From: Actinomycetota bacterium
GTDB lineage: Bacteria > Actinomycetota > Acidimicrobiia > Acidimicrobiales > Ilumatobacteraceae
Reading direction: 5' to 3'
Assembly (NCBI GenBank): GCA_009711295.1
Contig: WLST01000007.1
Coordinates: 1-47,700, forward strand
Length of the DNA: 47,700 bases
Both the position numbers and the translations under genes were made by a program. Under the pieces are notes generated by a model that saw only the letters and a list, made by a program, of their open reading frames with translations, did no database searches and had not been told where the DNA came from. Of the stretch, positions 35,376-43,714 are shown piece after piece. Numbering within the stretch: the first letter of the stretch is position 1; every line of letters begins with the position of its first letter.

Positions 35376-35777
35376 TTACTGTGCTGCGTCGAGCGTTTCT
35401 TCAAGCCAAGCACAAATGGCTTTCAACGACGAGCCTGGTCCGAATACTTGGCCAACGCCTTGCTCTTTCAACGTTCGTGCATCGGCATCGGGAATGACTC
35501 CCCCACCAAAAATGAGAATGTCTCCAAGGTCACGTGCGCGGAGTTCTTCCATCACGCGAGGGAATAGTGTGAGATGAGCACCTGACAACAGCGACAACCC
35601 CACAGCATCGACATCTTCTTGGAGAGCAGTCTCTGCAATTTGCTCGGGGGTTTGGTGCAAACCCGTATAAATGACTTCGAATCCATGGTCTCGAAGGGCA
35701 CGCGTAATGGTTTTTGCACCACGGTCGTGACCATCGAGGCCAGGTTTAGCTACGACAACTCGGTAAGGCCTCTTCAC
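35376..35777 (-). CDS. stand-alone B12-binding subunit of an acyl-CoA mutase
   Basis: A 133-residue cobalamin-binding domain. Motif DGHDRG with His17 as lower cobalt ligand, GLSLLSGAH, and GGGVIPDAD. As a separate polypeptide it matches small subunits of two-part methylmalonyl-, isobutyryl- or 2-hydroxyisobutyryl-CoA mutases; a large subunit with the substrate-binding barrel must be encoded elsewhere. If it serves methylmalonyl-CoA mutase, its product succinyl-CoA feeds the sucCD genes next door. The start is GTG at 35777, 5 bases after TAGGGT, which could be a ribosome site or a leaderless -10 box. Confidence 0.9.
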   Translation of the reverse strand: MKRPYRVVVAKPGLDGHDRGAKTITRALRDHGFEVIYTGLHQTPEQIAETALQEDVDAVGLSLLSGAHLTLFPRVMEELRARDLGDILIFGGGVIPDADARTLKEQGVGQVFGPGSSLKAICAWLEETLDAAQ

Positions 35778-35828
35778 AAGAAAGAAACCCTACGCCGTTG
35801 TGGCATCTTCCTTCTAACCCGCCACACT

Positions 35829-36317
35829 ATGGGGGTGGCATCTTCCCGGCTCAAGTCCCCGCTCGCCAGAGCTTTTGCCCCCGTTGGGGCAGGAATTGTC
35901 TTTTTCGCCCTGCTCTTTTTGGCCTTATGGGGCGCGGCCGCGCTCATTTCGCGCCATCCCGAGAACATCACCAACCTGGGCGACCAGACCTTTCGCGTGG
36001 GCTCCGTCAGCCAAGTTGCGAAAACTGTCACAGAGTCAGGGCCTGTCCTCTACCCCGACCTGCGTGACCCCGACGGCAAGCGCAGCATTGTTCTCGACCA
36101 CCAAGGCTCCGACCCCGCTAAAGGGTGGCGGGTGTTCTACGCCTACCCAGCCGATCGTGATGAGGCCTGTCTTGCTACGCAAGTAAAAGAGACGCGCACT
36201 TTCACCGACTGTTCAGGTCGCAATGTGCAATTGGAAGATCTTGCAAAGCCCACTGATGTTCGGCCTCTCGTAGAGAACCGCACAACTTTATATATCGACT
36301 TGCGCGCTACGAAGTAG
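35829..36317 (+). CDS. hypothetical single-pass membrane protein
   Basis: A 162-residue protein not recognised as a known family. Residues about 15-37 form one hydrophobic helix (AGIVFFALLFLALWGAAALI) after a basic N-terminus, so the remaining 120 residues should lie outside the membrane. That part has short strands and two cysteines (DEACLATQ, FTDCSGR) that could form a disulfide. The track begins 70 codons earlier, inside the mutase gene; I choose ATG 35829 because the membrane helix then sits near the start. Its 3' end overlaps the flavodoxin gene by 11 bases. Confidence 0.65.
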   Translation: MGVASSRLKSPLARAFAPVGAGIVFFALLFLALWGAAALISRHPENITNLGDQTFRVGSVSQVAKTVTESGPVLYPDLRDPDGKRSIVLDHQGSDPAKGWRVFYAYPADRDEACLATQVKETRTFTDCSGRNVQLEDLAKPTDVRPLVENRTTLYIDLRATK

Positions 36318-36735
36318 CAAGTACCGACACTAAACGGTCGGCAAAAATTTCAGTGTGCTCGCCCAATTTGCCGCGATGCAGTGCAAGGCCACCTACCACT
36401 TCCGCACCACGTGATTCCAAAATACGTGTCATGGTGTCGAGAGTTTTTGCAGGGTTCAACGCAAACGTACAAAACGCAGCAACTTTTTTATCGCGCATGG
36501 CAGGAAGTTTCGCCAATGCACCTGCACCCCATGGTGCTTGCCCAACGACAAAAAGTCCATGCACCCAAGTTCCTACTAACACGATGTCGGCACTTTGAAT
36601 TGAGCCATGATCTGGTTTGCGAACCGGCGACAAACCCGTGATGCTCCATCCAGATTGTTGCAAGTTGGCGCCAATCATTTCAGCGGCCTTCCAGGTGTTT
36701 CCCGTCAAACTCTCTACAAGTAGTGCTGCCTTCAT
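36307..36735 (-). CDS. flavodoxin-like FMN protein
   Basis: A 142-residue flavodoxin fold. The phosphate-binding loop of FMN is ESLTGNTWKAA near the start; VGTWVHGLF and CTFALNPAKT follow as the other two flavin-side loops. It could shuttle electrons, perhaps to the P450 systems 2-3 kb upstream, or be a flavodoxin-type reductase. The ATG is 6 bases after TAGAGT. It is downstream of pcrA (55-base gap) on the same strand. Confidence 0.85.
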   Translation of the reverse strand: MKAALLVESLTGNTWKAAEMIGANLQQSGWSITGLSPVRKPDHGSIQSADIVLVGTWVHGLFVVGQAPWGAGALAKLPAMRDKKVAAFCTFALNPAKTLDTMTRILESRGAEVVGGLALHRGKLGEHTEIFADRLVSVLATS

Positions 36736-36741
36736 AACTTC

Positions 36742-36747
36742 ACTCTA
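36742..36747 (-). promoter_or_regulatory. -10-like box TAGAGT for the flavodoxin gene
   Basis: TAGAGT ends 6 bases before the ATG at 36735 (spacer GAAGTT), with no ribosome binding site. Confidence 0.45.
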
Positions 36748-36790
36748 GTTCTGATGCACCTCTGAGAAAGACACCACTAGCGCCTAAAAA

Positions 36791-39019
36791 TTAGGGCCTT
36801 TTCAGTGGCGCCCAGGCGAGAGCCAATATTTTTGTGCCCTTGTCGCGGAAGCGAATGGTCACTTCTGCCTTTTCGCCGGCACCTTTAATGTCGATAACGA
36901 CACCTTCACCGAAGGTTGGATGCATCACGTCTTCACCCACCTTGATATCGGTCAAAACATTGGCATTGACTACTGGTGCAGCGGTACGGCCCGCAGCGAT
37001 GGCCGCATCAACAACACGGTTCGTATGTTCTTCGGAAAATGAATTGCCATAGGTGCGCTCACGACGACTTGAGCCCCCAGACCCAAATGAAGAAGATCCG
37101 CTAGAAAAACTTTGAGCATTCGCATTGCCCTCAATGCGAAAGAGCTCGTGGGGAATTTCTTCCAAAAAGCGCGACGGCGGGTTGTATTGGGTGTTTCCGT
37201 ACAAGCTTCTGCTCCATGCATGTGAAACATTGAGCAGCTCACGAGCACGCGTAATGCCTACATACGCAAGGCGACGCTCTTCTTCCATCTCTTCGGGCTC
37301 TGCGAGGCTACGGCTGTGTGGGAATACGCCTTCTTCGAATCCTGCAAGAAACACCACAGGAAACTCCAAGCCTTTTGCAGCATGCAATGTCATGAGCATG
37401 ACGCGGTTGTCGCCATCTATTTGGTCGGTATCGGCCACGAGTGCAACTTGTTCAAGGAAGTCATCGACAGATTCAAACTCTTCTGCAAAACCAATGAGTT
37501 CTGCAAGGTTCTCTAAGCGGCCTGCCGACTCAACTGTGTCTTCATTTTCCAATTCCGTCATATAGCCCGAGCTCTTCAGCACTAAGCGCAATACTTCTGC
37601 CGGGCCTTCACTTTGATGGTTGCCTGCTTCATCGAGTGATGCAAGAAATGCGGTAATTCCTTTTAATGCCGCGCCACCAACCGAGGCCGCAGCCGCATTG
37701 TGAAGCGCAAAAGAAAACCCTTGGTCATGATTGCGAGCATATGTGTCGAGTTTGTCGACACTGGTGTCGCCAATTCCACGTTTTGGAACATTGAGCACGC
37801 GCTTCACATTGACTTCGTCGGCTTCGTTTATAGCTGCGCGCAAATAAGCAAGTGCATCTTTTACTTCACGGCGCTCATAGAAGCGAGTGCCGCCAATAAT
37901 TTTGTAGGGAACACCAAACCGCATAAGTGACTCTTCAAGAATGCGACTCTGTGCGTTTGCACGATAGAACACTGCCATTTCGCCCCATTGACGCGCATCA
38001 GTTTCATGTGCATCACGAATTTGCTGTGCTATCCATCGAGCTTCATCGTGTTCGTCATCGGCGTAGTAGCGCACGATGGGGTCACCTGTTCCGGAGTCAC
38101 TCCACAGGTTCTTCGGCTTGCGCTCAATGTTGTTGGAAATAACAGCATTAGCTGCATTCAAAATATTTTGTGTGCTGCGATAGTTCTGCGCCAAGACCAC
38201 CGTGGTGACATCGGGAAAAGCTTCCTCAAATTGCATGATGTTGCGAAAATCAGCTCCGCGAAAACGGTAGACCGATTGGTCGGTATCGCCCACAACACAA
38301 ACATTGTGATGCTTTGCCCCCAGCATGAGAACAATTTCATTTTGGGAAATGTTGGTGTCTTGGTATTCGTCTATCAAAATATGTTCAAAGCGCTCTTGGT
38401 ACATCGCGAGCACGTCGGGATGTTGCTTAAACAACTGCACGGTACGCATGAGCAAATCGTCGAAGTCCATTGCCCCGGCGCGCTCTAAACGCAACTGGTA
38501 TTCAATGTAAACATCGGCGTGCTTCGATTCAAGCATGCCACTGGCGCGATCTTTTACTTTACCTGGTGTGAGCAATTCGTTTTTCCACAAACTGATACGC
38601 GCTTGAACACCGCGCGCTGGAAAACGCTTAACGTCGAGGCCAAGGTCACGAATGACATAGCTCACCAAACGCTGTGCGTCTGACTGATCGTAAATTGAAA
38701 AAGTCTTAGGGAAACCTAAAAGATCGGCATGGGCGCGCAATATACGAACACAAGCTGCGTGAAACGTGCTCACCCACATTTGACGTGCAACTGGGCCAAC
38801 CAACGCTTCAACGCGATCACGCATTTCACCAGCAGCTTTGTTGGTGAAGGTAATAGCGAGAACGCGCATGGGGTGCACGCCGCCCTCAATGAGCCATGCA
38901 ATACGTTGAGTTAAAACGCGTGTTTTACCTGAACCAGCTCCGGCAACCACCAAGAGTGGCCCACCTCGGTGCACCACCGCATCGTATTGATCGGGGTTGA
39001 GAGAATCGAGGTCGAGCAC
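36791..39019 (-). CDS. pcrA: ATP-dependent DNA helicase PcrA/UvrD
   Basis: A 742-residue superfamily 1A 3'-5' helicase for nucleotide excision repair and replication-fork upkeep. Motif I AGAGSGKTRVL, motif II LIDEYQDTN, motif III GDTDQSVYRFRGAD, motif IV NYRSTQNIL, motif V MTLHAAKGLEFPVVF, motif VI RRLAYVGITRARE. A Ser/Gly-rich linker leads to a Tudor-like end (VMHPTFGEGVV) that binds RNA polymerase in PcrA. The start is GTG at 39019, only 2 bases after the P450 stop, so a repair helicase is translated in an operon with a ferredoxin and a P450. Confidence 0.96.
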   Translation of the reverse strand: MLDLDSLNPDQYDAVVHRGGPLLVVAGAGSGKTRVLTQRIAWLIEGGVHPMRVLAITFTNKAAGEMRDRVEALVGPVARQMWVSTFHAACVRILRAHADLLGFPKTFSIYDQSDAQRLVSYVIRDLGLDVKRFPARGVQARISLWKNELLTPGKVKDRASGMLESKHADVYIEYQLRLERAGAMDFDDLLMRTVQLFKQHPDVLAMYQERFEHILIDEYQDTNISQNEIVLMLGAKHHNVCVVGDTDQSVYRFRGADFRNIMQFEEAFPDVTTVVLAQNYRSTQNILNAANAVISNNIERKPKNLWSDSGTGDPIVRYYADDEHDEARWIAQQIRDAHETDARQWGEMAVFYRANAQSRILEESLMRFGVPYKIIGGTRFYERREVKDALAYLRAAINEADEVNVKRVLNVPKRGIGDTSVDKLDTYARNHDQGFSFALHNAAAASVGGAALKGITAFLASLDEAGNHQSEGPAEVLRLVLKSSGYMTELENEDTVESAGRLENLAELIGFAEEFESVDDFLEQVALVADTDQIDGDNRVMLMTLHAAKGLEFPVVFLAGFEEGVFPHSRSLAEPEEMEEERRLAYVGITRARELLNVSHAWSRSLYGNTQYNPPSRFLEEIPHELFRIEGNANAQSFSSGSSSFGSGGSSRRERTYGNSFSEEHTNRVVDAAIAAGRTAAPVVNANVLTDIKVGEDVMHPTFGEGVVIDIKGAGEKAEVTIRFRDKGTKILALAWAPLKRP

Positions 39020-39021
39020 TC

Positions 39022-40263
39022 CTAGAGGGTACGGGCGTTAATGCGAACTGGCAATTCACGCGGACCGCGAATTTGGCCAACGCTCCATTTCACAACTTCA
39101 TCGGGCGCAAGTTCGAAATCGGGGAAGGCAGCAATGAACTCTTCTACCGCTACACGCAGTTCGAGTCGTGCCAAGTTTGAACCCAAGCAGCGGTGAATAC
39201 CAAGCCCAAATGCAGCATGGCGATTCACTTCGCGGTCGATGAGTACCTGATCGGCATTTTCAAATTCTTCCGGGTCGCGGTTTGCTGCAGGGAATGGCAA
39301 AAGCACCCAGTCGTTCTGCTTCATTTCATTTCCGTGGAAGTTGTAGTCGTCTTTCACCACGCGAGCCATGGTGACCGGCGCATATGCGCGAAGAAACTCT
39401 TCAATTGCTGTTGGCATGAGTGCAGGATTATCGACCAACCGGCGGCGGTCGACGGGGTTCGTTGCTAAGTGCCACAAGCTCGAGCCAATTGCACTCCACG
39501 TTGTGTCAATACCAGCGATGAGCAACAAGATGATGCTTCCACCGACATGTTGGAGGCTGAGTGGCTGATCATAAATTTTTGCATTCAACAAAAAATTCGT
39601 GAGGTCGTCGCGTGGGTTATCGATGTGATCTTGCACTTGCTTTGCGACATAGGCATCGAGTGCCATAAATGCTTCTGCCCGTTGCCCAGGGGCCAAGTTG
39701 ATGGACTCAAGAACATCGTGCACGAAACCACGGAAGATTTCACCGTCTTCTGGCGGGAAGCCCAACATGCGCGCAATGACGTTGACGGGAATGTGCTGTG
39801 CAAATTGCACTGCAGCATCGACCACGTCGGCTTTTTTCATGTCGGCAATGAGCTCACGACATAATTTGCGAATTTCTGGTTCCCATTGCTCGATGGTTTT
39901 GGGAGAAAACGCGGGGAGCATGATGCGACGTGCATCTTGATGGAACGGTGGGTCAGACGTAATTGGAGGTGCGCCACCAATGGGTGCAGGAATGGCATCG
40001 GGTAAATCACTTGGCTTGACGGTGGCAACTACTACGCCTCGGCTGGAAAAGTGCTCGGTGTCGTAGGCGATTTCATGCACGAGTTCATGAGTGACCGGCA
40101 ACCAAGTACCGCCGTAACGCTCGGTATGAGCGACCGGACACGTGCCACGTAGTTCGTTCCAAATTTCATGCGCATTTTCGTTGTACGAAGGGTCGGCATG
40201 ATCGAAGTCGGTTTTCCAACTGGTGACTGGCCCGTAGATGGATTTTTCATCAAGTGTTGTCAT
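39022..40263 (-). CDS. cytochrome P450 with canonical motifs
   Basis: A 413-residue soluble bacterial P450. I-helix AGIDTT, ExxR in EEFLR, heme loop FGLGIHRCLG with Cys359, and DPPFHQDARR in helix C. All key residues are present, unlike the tandem pair at 9.1-11.5 kb, which makes a useful contrast. A [3Fe-4S] ferredoxin gene lies 11 bases upstream and is its likely electron donor. Substrate unknown; the neighbouring FadD19-like ligase hints at sterol or terpenoid side chains. Confidence 0.94.
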   Translation of the reverse strand: MTTLDEKSIYGPVTSWKTDFDHADPSYNENAHEIWNELRGTCPVAHTERYGGTWLPVTHELVHEIAYDTEHFSSRGVVVATVKPSDLPDAIPAPIGGAPPITSDPPFHQDARRIMLPAFSPKTIEQWEPEIRKLCRELIADMKKADVVDAAVQFAQHIPVNVIARMLGFPPEDGEIFRGFVHDVLESINLAPGQRAEAFMALDAYVAKQVQDHIDNPRDDLTNFLLNAKIYDQPLSLQHVGGSIILLLIAGIDTTWSAIGSSLWHLATNPVDRRRLVDNPALMPTAIEEFLRAYAPVTMARVVKDDYNFHGNEMKQNDWVLLPFPAANRDPEEFENADQVLIDREVNRHAAFGLGIHRCLGSNLARLELRVAVEEFIAAFPDFELAPDEVVKWSVGQIRGPRELPVRINARTL

Positions 40264-40274
40264 AAAAATTCTCT

Positions 40275-40472
40275 CTAGTCTTCAACGATACTGATGGCGT
40301 ATTCCGGACAATTGGCAACGGCAAGGCGAGCTTTCTCTACGAGTTGTGGCGAAACGACTCCATCACCAATTTCAAAAGCATTCCCCAAGTCATCGACATC
40401 AAAAAGCTCGGGGGCGATGGCATAGCATCGGTTGTGCCCTTGGCACTTCGATTGATCTACCTTTACTTGCAC
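40275..40472 (-). CDS. [3Fe-4S] ferredoxin, P450 redox partner
   Basis: A 65-residue ferredoxin: Cys10, Cys16 (CQGHNRC) and Cys55 (NCPEYAI). His replaces the second cysteine, the usual form of ferredoxins that serve actinobacterial P450s. GTG start at 40472 with AGGAGA 6 bases upstream; no in-frame ATG fits. It is 11 bases upstream of the P450, so the pair is co-expressed. Confidence 0.93.
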   Translation of the reverse strand: MQVKVDQSKCQGHNRCYAIAPELFDVDDLGNAFEIGDGVVSPQLVEKARLAVANCPEYAISIVED

Positions 40473-40478
40473 AGCATG

Positions 40479-40484
40479 TCTCCT
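40479..40484 (-). promoter_or_regulatory. ribosome binding site AGGAGA for the ferredoxin GTG start
   Basis: AGGAGA is 6 bases before the GTG at 40472. An ATG between them is out of frame. Further upstream on this strand GTAATACGATGG may contain the -10 region. Confidence 0.65.
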
Positions 40485-40563
40485 ACCGTTGGAACCTTCT
40501 CCATCGTATTACCCCTGGGTAGGTAAGTGGCATTCTGTGTCAAAAACGAGAGCAAAAAGGCCT

Positions 40564-41331
40564 ATGCCACCACAGAAAAACATGTTTGTACTTCTCCCGC
40601 CGTCAGAAGGTAAAGCTGAGGGTGGCACCCCCCGCACGAAATGGTCACCATCGCAGGGAACATTCGGGAAAGCATTGGGGCCTACGCGTCGGTTAATTGC
40701 AGCAACACTCGCTGCACAAGACGGTGGCTCGGCGGCACTTCTCGGAGTATCGGGCAAACATCTTGAACGCGCCCAAGCGGCAAACTCGTCTCTTGCCGGC
40801 TCAGCCACTCTTTCCGCCTGCGAGCGCTACACCGGGGTGGTGTGGGGACATCTTGATCTACCTACTCTCATAGCAGCACAGCGGAACTTCGCCTGTAACC
40901 ACATTGTTGTACTGAGCGGTCTACTCGGTGCGGTGCTGGGCGCCGACCCCACCCCCGACTACAAATTAAAAATGAGCGCCCGGCTTGCTGTTGAAAATAC
41001 TGCTGTGCAAACACTGTCGAAGCTGTGGCGAGAGTCCGTGTCAACGGCAATCAACAACTTTTGTGCTGGCCACATTGTTGTTGATGTGTTGCCGCAAGAT
41101 CACCGCGGAATCTTTCTTCCCAGCCAGGTGCAACTACAGGGTTATATTTCCATTGACCTTGTGACAAAATCGAACGGAAAAGCTGGCGGACACGATGCAA
41201 AAGCCGCCAAAGGGCTACTTGTACGTCATTTGTTTTCTACAACTAAAAATCTTCACAGCACTGACCAGATTCTTGATCGCATCGCAAGTTTTTCGCACCA
41301 GCAATTTAAGGTTGTGACAAAAGTCAACTAG
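40564..41331 (+). CDS. yaaA: YaaA/DUF328 peroxide-stress family protein
   Basis: About 255 residues. LLPPSEGKA at the start, YTGVVWGHLDL, LSGLLGAVLGADPTPDYKLKM and the closing half with DVLPQDHRG match the YaaA/UPF0246 family, which lowers intracellular iron and oxidative DNA damage during peroxide stress. A protective role beside P450s and flavoproteins would make sense. The start is uncertain: ATG 40564 has AAAGG 4-5 bases upstream; ATG 40582 would begin right at MFVLLPPSEGK. The track start at 40489 is rejected because it lies in the promoter region of the divergent ferredoxin. Confidence 0.88.
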   Translation: MPPQKNMFVLLPPSEGKAEGGTPRTKWSPSQGTFGKALGPTRRLIAATLAAQDGGSAALLGVSGKHLERAQAANSSLAGSATLSACERYTGVVWGHLDLPTLIAAQRNFACNHIVVLSGLLGAVLGADPTPDYKLKMSARLAVENTAVQTLSKLWRESVSTAINNFCAGHIVVDVLPQDHRGIFLPSQVQLQGYISIDLVTKSNGKAGGHDAKAAKGLLVRHLFSTTKNLHSTDQILDRIASFSHQQFKVVTKVN

Positions 41332-41334
41332 ATT
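41329..41334 (+). promoter_or_regulatory. -10-like box TAGATT before the acyl-CoA ligase
   Basis: TAGATT overlaps the yaaA stop codon and ends 6 bases before the ATG at 41341 (spacer CCATTT). There is no Shine-Dalgarno site. Confidence 0.4.
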
Positions 41335-41340
41335 CCATTT

Positions 41341-42966
41341 ATGGAAAAACAGTTTGCAACCATTTGGGAATCTATTGCCGACTCCATTGGCGACTCACCT
41401 GCCGTCACTCAAGGAACCGTGACACGCACTTGGAGTGAATACGAGCAACGCGCCTCACGACTCGCTAGTGCGCTTGTTGACGCTGGCCTTCAGCCACAAA
41501 GCAAAGTGGGCCTCTACCTCTATAACTCGAATGAATACTTAGAGGCACAATTCGCCACATTTAAATTTCGCGGCGTGCCGGTCAACGTGAACTATCGCTA
41601 TCTCGACGAAGAGTTGCTCTACTTACTCGAGAACAGCGACGCTGAAGCACTCTTCTTTCACTCTTCGCTTGGCGATCGTGTTGCTCGCGTCGTCGACCGA
41701 CTTCCCAAATTAAAATTGCTTGTTGAGGTCAGCGACGACGGTGAGCACCATGTTGTTACTGCAGTGCCATACAACACTCTGCTTGCCGACTACGACCCCA
41801 TGCCACGCATTACACGTGATGAAGACGACATCTACATGCTGTACACAGGTGGCACCACCGGCATGCCCAAAGGTGTGATGTACCAAATGGGTTCGTTGGC
41901 TGAAGGTTTTGTGAATGGAGGTTTGGCTTTTATTGGCATGACCCCACCATCTGATATTTCGCAATTAGGCAACACTGTTCGCGATGCACATGCCAATGGC
42001 ATTCGACCCATCACCATTCCTGGTTGCCCCATCATGCATGGCACCGGAATGTGGATTGGCGCGATGATGCCGCAATCTGGTGGCGCACACGTGATTACTC
42101 TGCAAAAGCGCAGTTTCGATGCACACGAAATGTTCCAAGTTGTTCAAGAGAAAAAGGCAACACTTGCCGTTGTCGTTGGTGACTCATTTGTCAAACCCAT
42201 GATTCGCGCACTCGATGAGGCCATCGCCAAAGGAACTCCCTACGACGCAAGTAGTTTGAAAATGATTGCATCATCTGGAGTGATGTGGACTTCAGAAGTA
42301 AAAGAAGCCCTATTGGATCGCATCGAACACGTTGTACTTCTCGACGCGATGGGTTCAAGCGAAGGCTCAATGGGCACATCCATCAGCATGAAAGGTGTCC
42401 CGCCAAAAACTGCGAAATTCGCCGTTGCTCCTACAACAAAAGTTTTCACCGACGACGACCGCGAAGTGCAACCAGGCTCTGGCGAAATTGGCAAAGTGGC
42501 TGCAGGTGGAGCTGTGCCCATCGGCTATTACAAAGACCCCGAGAAGTCGAGCAAAACTTTCCGCACCATCAATGGTGTGCGCTATTCATTTCCTGGCGAC
42601 ATGGCAACAGTGGAAGCCGACGGTTCACTCACGCTTCTTGGCCGCGGGAGTCAGGTCATCAACTCTGGTGGAGAAAAAATCTTCCCTGAAGAAGTGGAAG
42701 AAGCAGTCAAGCGTGTTGAGGGTGTTCTCGATTGTCTTGTTGTTGGCATTGACGATGAAAAATTTGGCCAGGCAGTCACTGCCGTCGCTTCGCTCTCACC
42801 AGGGGCCAAGGTTGAAGAAGCCGCCATCATTGCAAACGTGAAAACTCAACTAGCGGGCTACAAAGCTCCGAAGCGCGTGGTGTTTGTGGCCCAAATTCCA
42901 CGGGCACCAAATGGCAAAGCCGATTACAAAACAGCGCGCGATATGGCTATTGCTGGGCTTTCGTAA
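41341..42966 (+). CDS. acyl-CoA synthetase, FadD19-like
   Basis: A 541-residue ANL ligase that activates a carboxylic acid to its CoA thioester. P-loop YTGGTTGMPKGVMYQ, hinge region LLGRGSQVINSGGEK, and the catalytic Lys in APNGKADYKTA. The pattern (NVNYRYLDEELLYLL, SEGSMGTS, IPVGYY-like PIGYYKDPEKS, INGVRYSFPGD) resembles mycobacterial FadD19-type ligases, which act on sterol side-chain acids, as I remember them; specificity is not proven. It starts 9 bases after yaaA and converges on the dienelactone-hydrolase gene, overlapping it by 20 bases. Confidence 0.92.
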   Translation: MEKQFATIWESIADSIGDSPAVTQGTVTRTWSEYEQRASRLASALVDAGLQPQSKVGLYLYNSNEYLEAQFATFKFRGVPVNVNYRYLDEELLYLLENSDAEALFFHSSLGDRVARVVDRLPKLKLLVEVSDDGEHHVVTAVPYNTLLADYDPMPRITRDEDDIYMLYTGGTTGMPKGVMYQMGSLAEGFVNGGLAFIGMTPPSDISQLGNTVRDAHANGIRPITIPGCPIMHGTGMWIGAMMPQSGGAHVITLQKRSFDAHEMFQVVQEKKATLAVVVGDSFVKPMIRALDEAIAKGTPYDASSLKMIASSGVMWTSEVKEALLDRIEHVVLLDAMGSSEGSMGTSISMKGVPPKTAKFAVAPTTKVFTDDDREVQPGSGEIGKVAAGGAVPIGYYKDPEKSSKTFRTINGVRYSFPGDMATVEADGSLTLLGRGSQVINSGGEKIFPEEVEEAVKRVEGVLDCLVVGIDDEKFGQAVTAVASLSPGAKVEEAAIIANVKTQLAGYKAPKRVVFVAQIPRAPNGKADYKTARDMAIAGLS

Positions 42967-43714
42967 GAAGTTTTTCTTGTAAAAACGCAATCACACGAGT
43001 GACGCCTTCGTCAACACGCTGCTCTGTGAGAACAGAATGATCTTTCTTTGAAGCAGAAGGATATTCAATGCCAATAAATGCGTCACCGAGCAGGGTGCGC
43101 AATGCTGAAAATCTGTCTCCCACCAGTTTGTCGTCGCTGAATTTCAAGCCCAACACCTGGCAACCTGCTGCTGCTCGGTTGGCAATCACCACCGCATCAT
43201 CTGCCGACAAGTTGAGGTCGCTCGATTTCTTTTTTCCAATAGCAAATGGAAGCGACGGCTGAGAGAGCACAGGAGCGATCATGCGTTCATCAAGCATCAT
43301 CCCCAATGCAAAACCACCACTAAAGCACATACCTATGGCGCCGACTCCAGGCCCACCCACTTCTTCATGCAGTTGTCGCGCTAGCGCACGTAACCATGAA
43401 ATCACAGGAGATGTTTGTTGAACAGCAAGCGTGGTGAACTCACGCGACACACAAATTTTCGACATGGATGATGCGATGTATTTTCCACTCACTTCACGGC
43501 CTGTTTCACCAACTAGCAGCGGCATCACCACAGTGAAACCTGCTTGCACAACTTCTTCAGCAAACCGCAGCACAGCAGGCGTAATGCCAGGTATTTCATG
43601 CACTACCACCACACCCGGCCCACTACCTTTGCGATAGGTCACGTGAGTGATGTTGGCAGATGAAAACGAACTGCGTTCCCAACCCATGAGTTCCTGTGTA
43701 TTTTCTTTGTTCAC
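42947..43714 (-). CDS. dienelactone hydrolase family protein
   Basis: A 255-residue alpha/beta hydrolase. VVVVHEIPGIT carries the Glu of the dienelactone hydrolase site; the nucleophile is Cys in GMCFSGGFALG; the catalytic His is probably in KKDHSVLT. The family hydrolyses lactones or similar esters in aromatic breakdown. The GTG start at 43714 overlaps the upstream stop (GTGA) and has GGAGG 6 bases before it, so translation follows the APH-like kinase. Confidence 0.88.
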   Translation of the reverse strand: MNKENTQELMGWERSSFSSANITHVTYRKGSGPGVVVVHEIPGITPAVLRFAEEVVQAGFTVVMPLLVGETGREVSGKYIASSMSKICVSREFTTLAVQQTSPVISWLRALARQLHEEVGGPGVGAIGMCFSGGFALGMMLDERMIAPVLSQPSLPFAIGKKKSSDLNLSADDAVVIANRAAAGCQVLGLKFSDDKLVGDRFSALRTLLGDAFIGIEYPSASKKDHSVLTEQRVDEGVTRVIAFLQEKLLTKAQQ

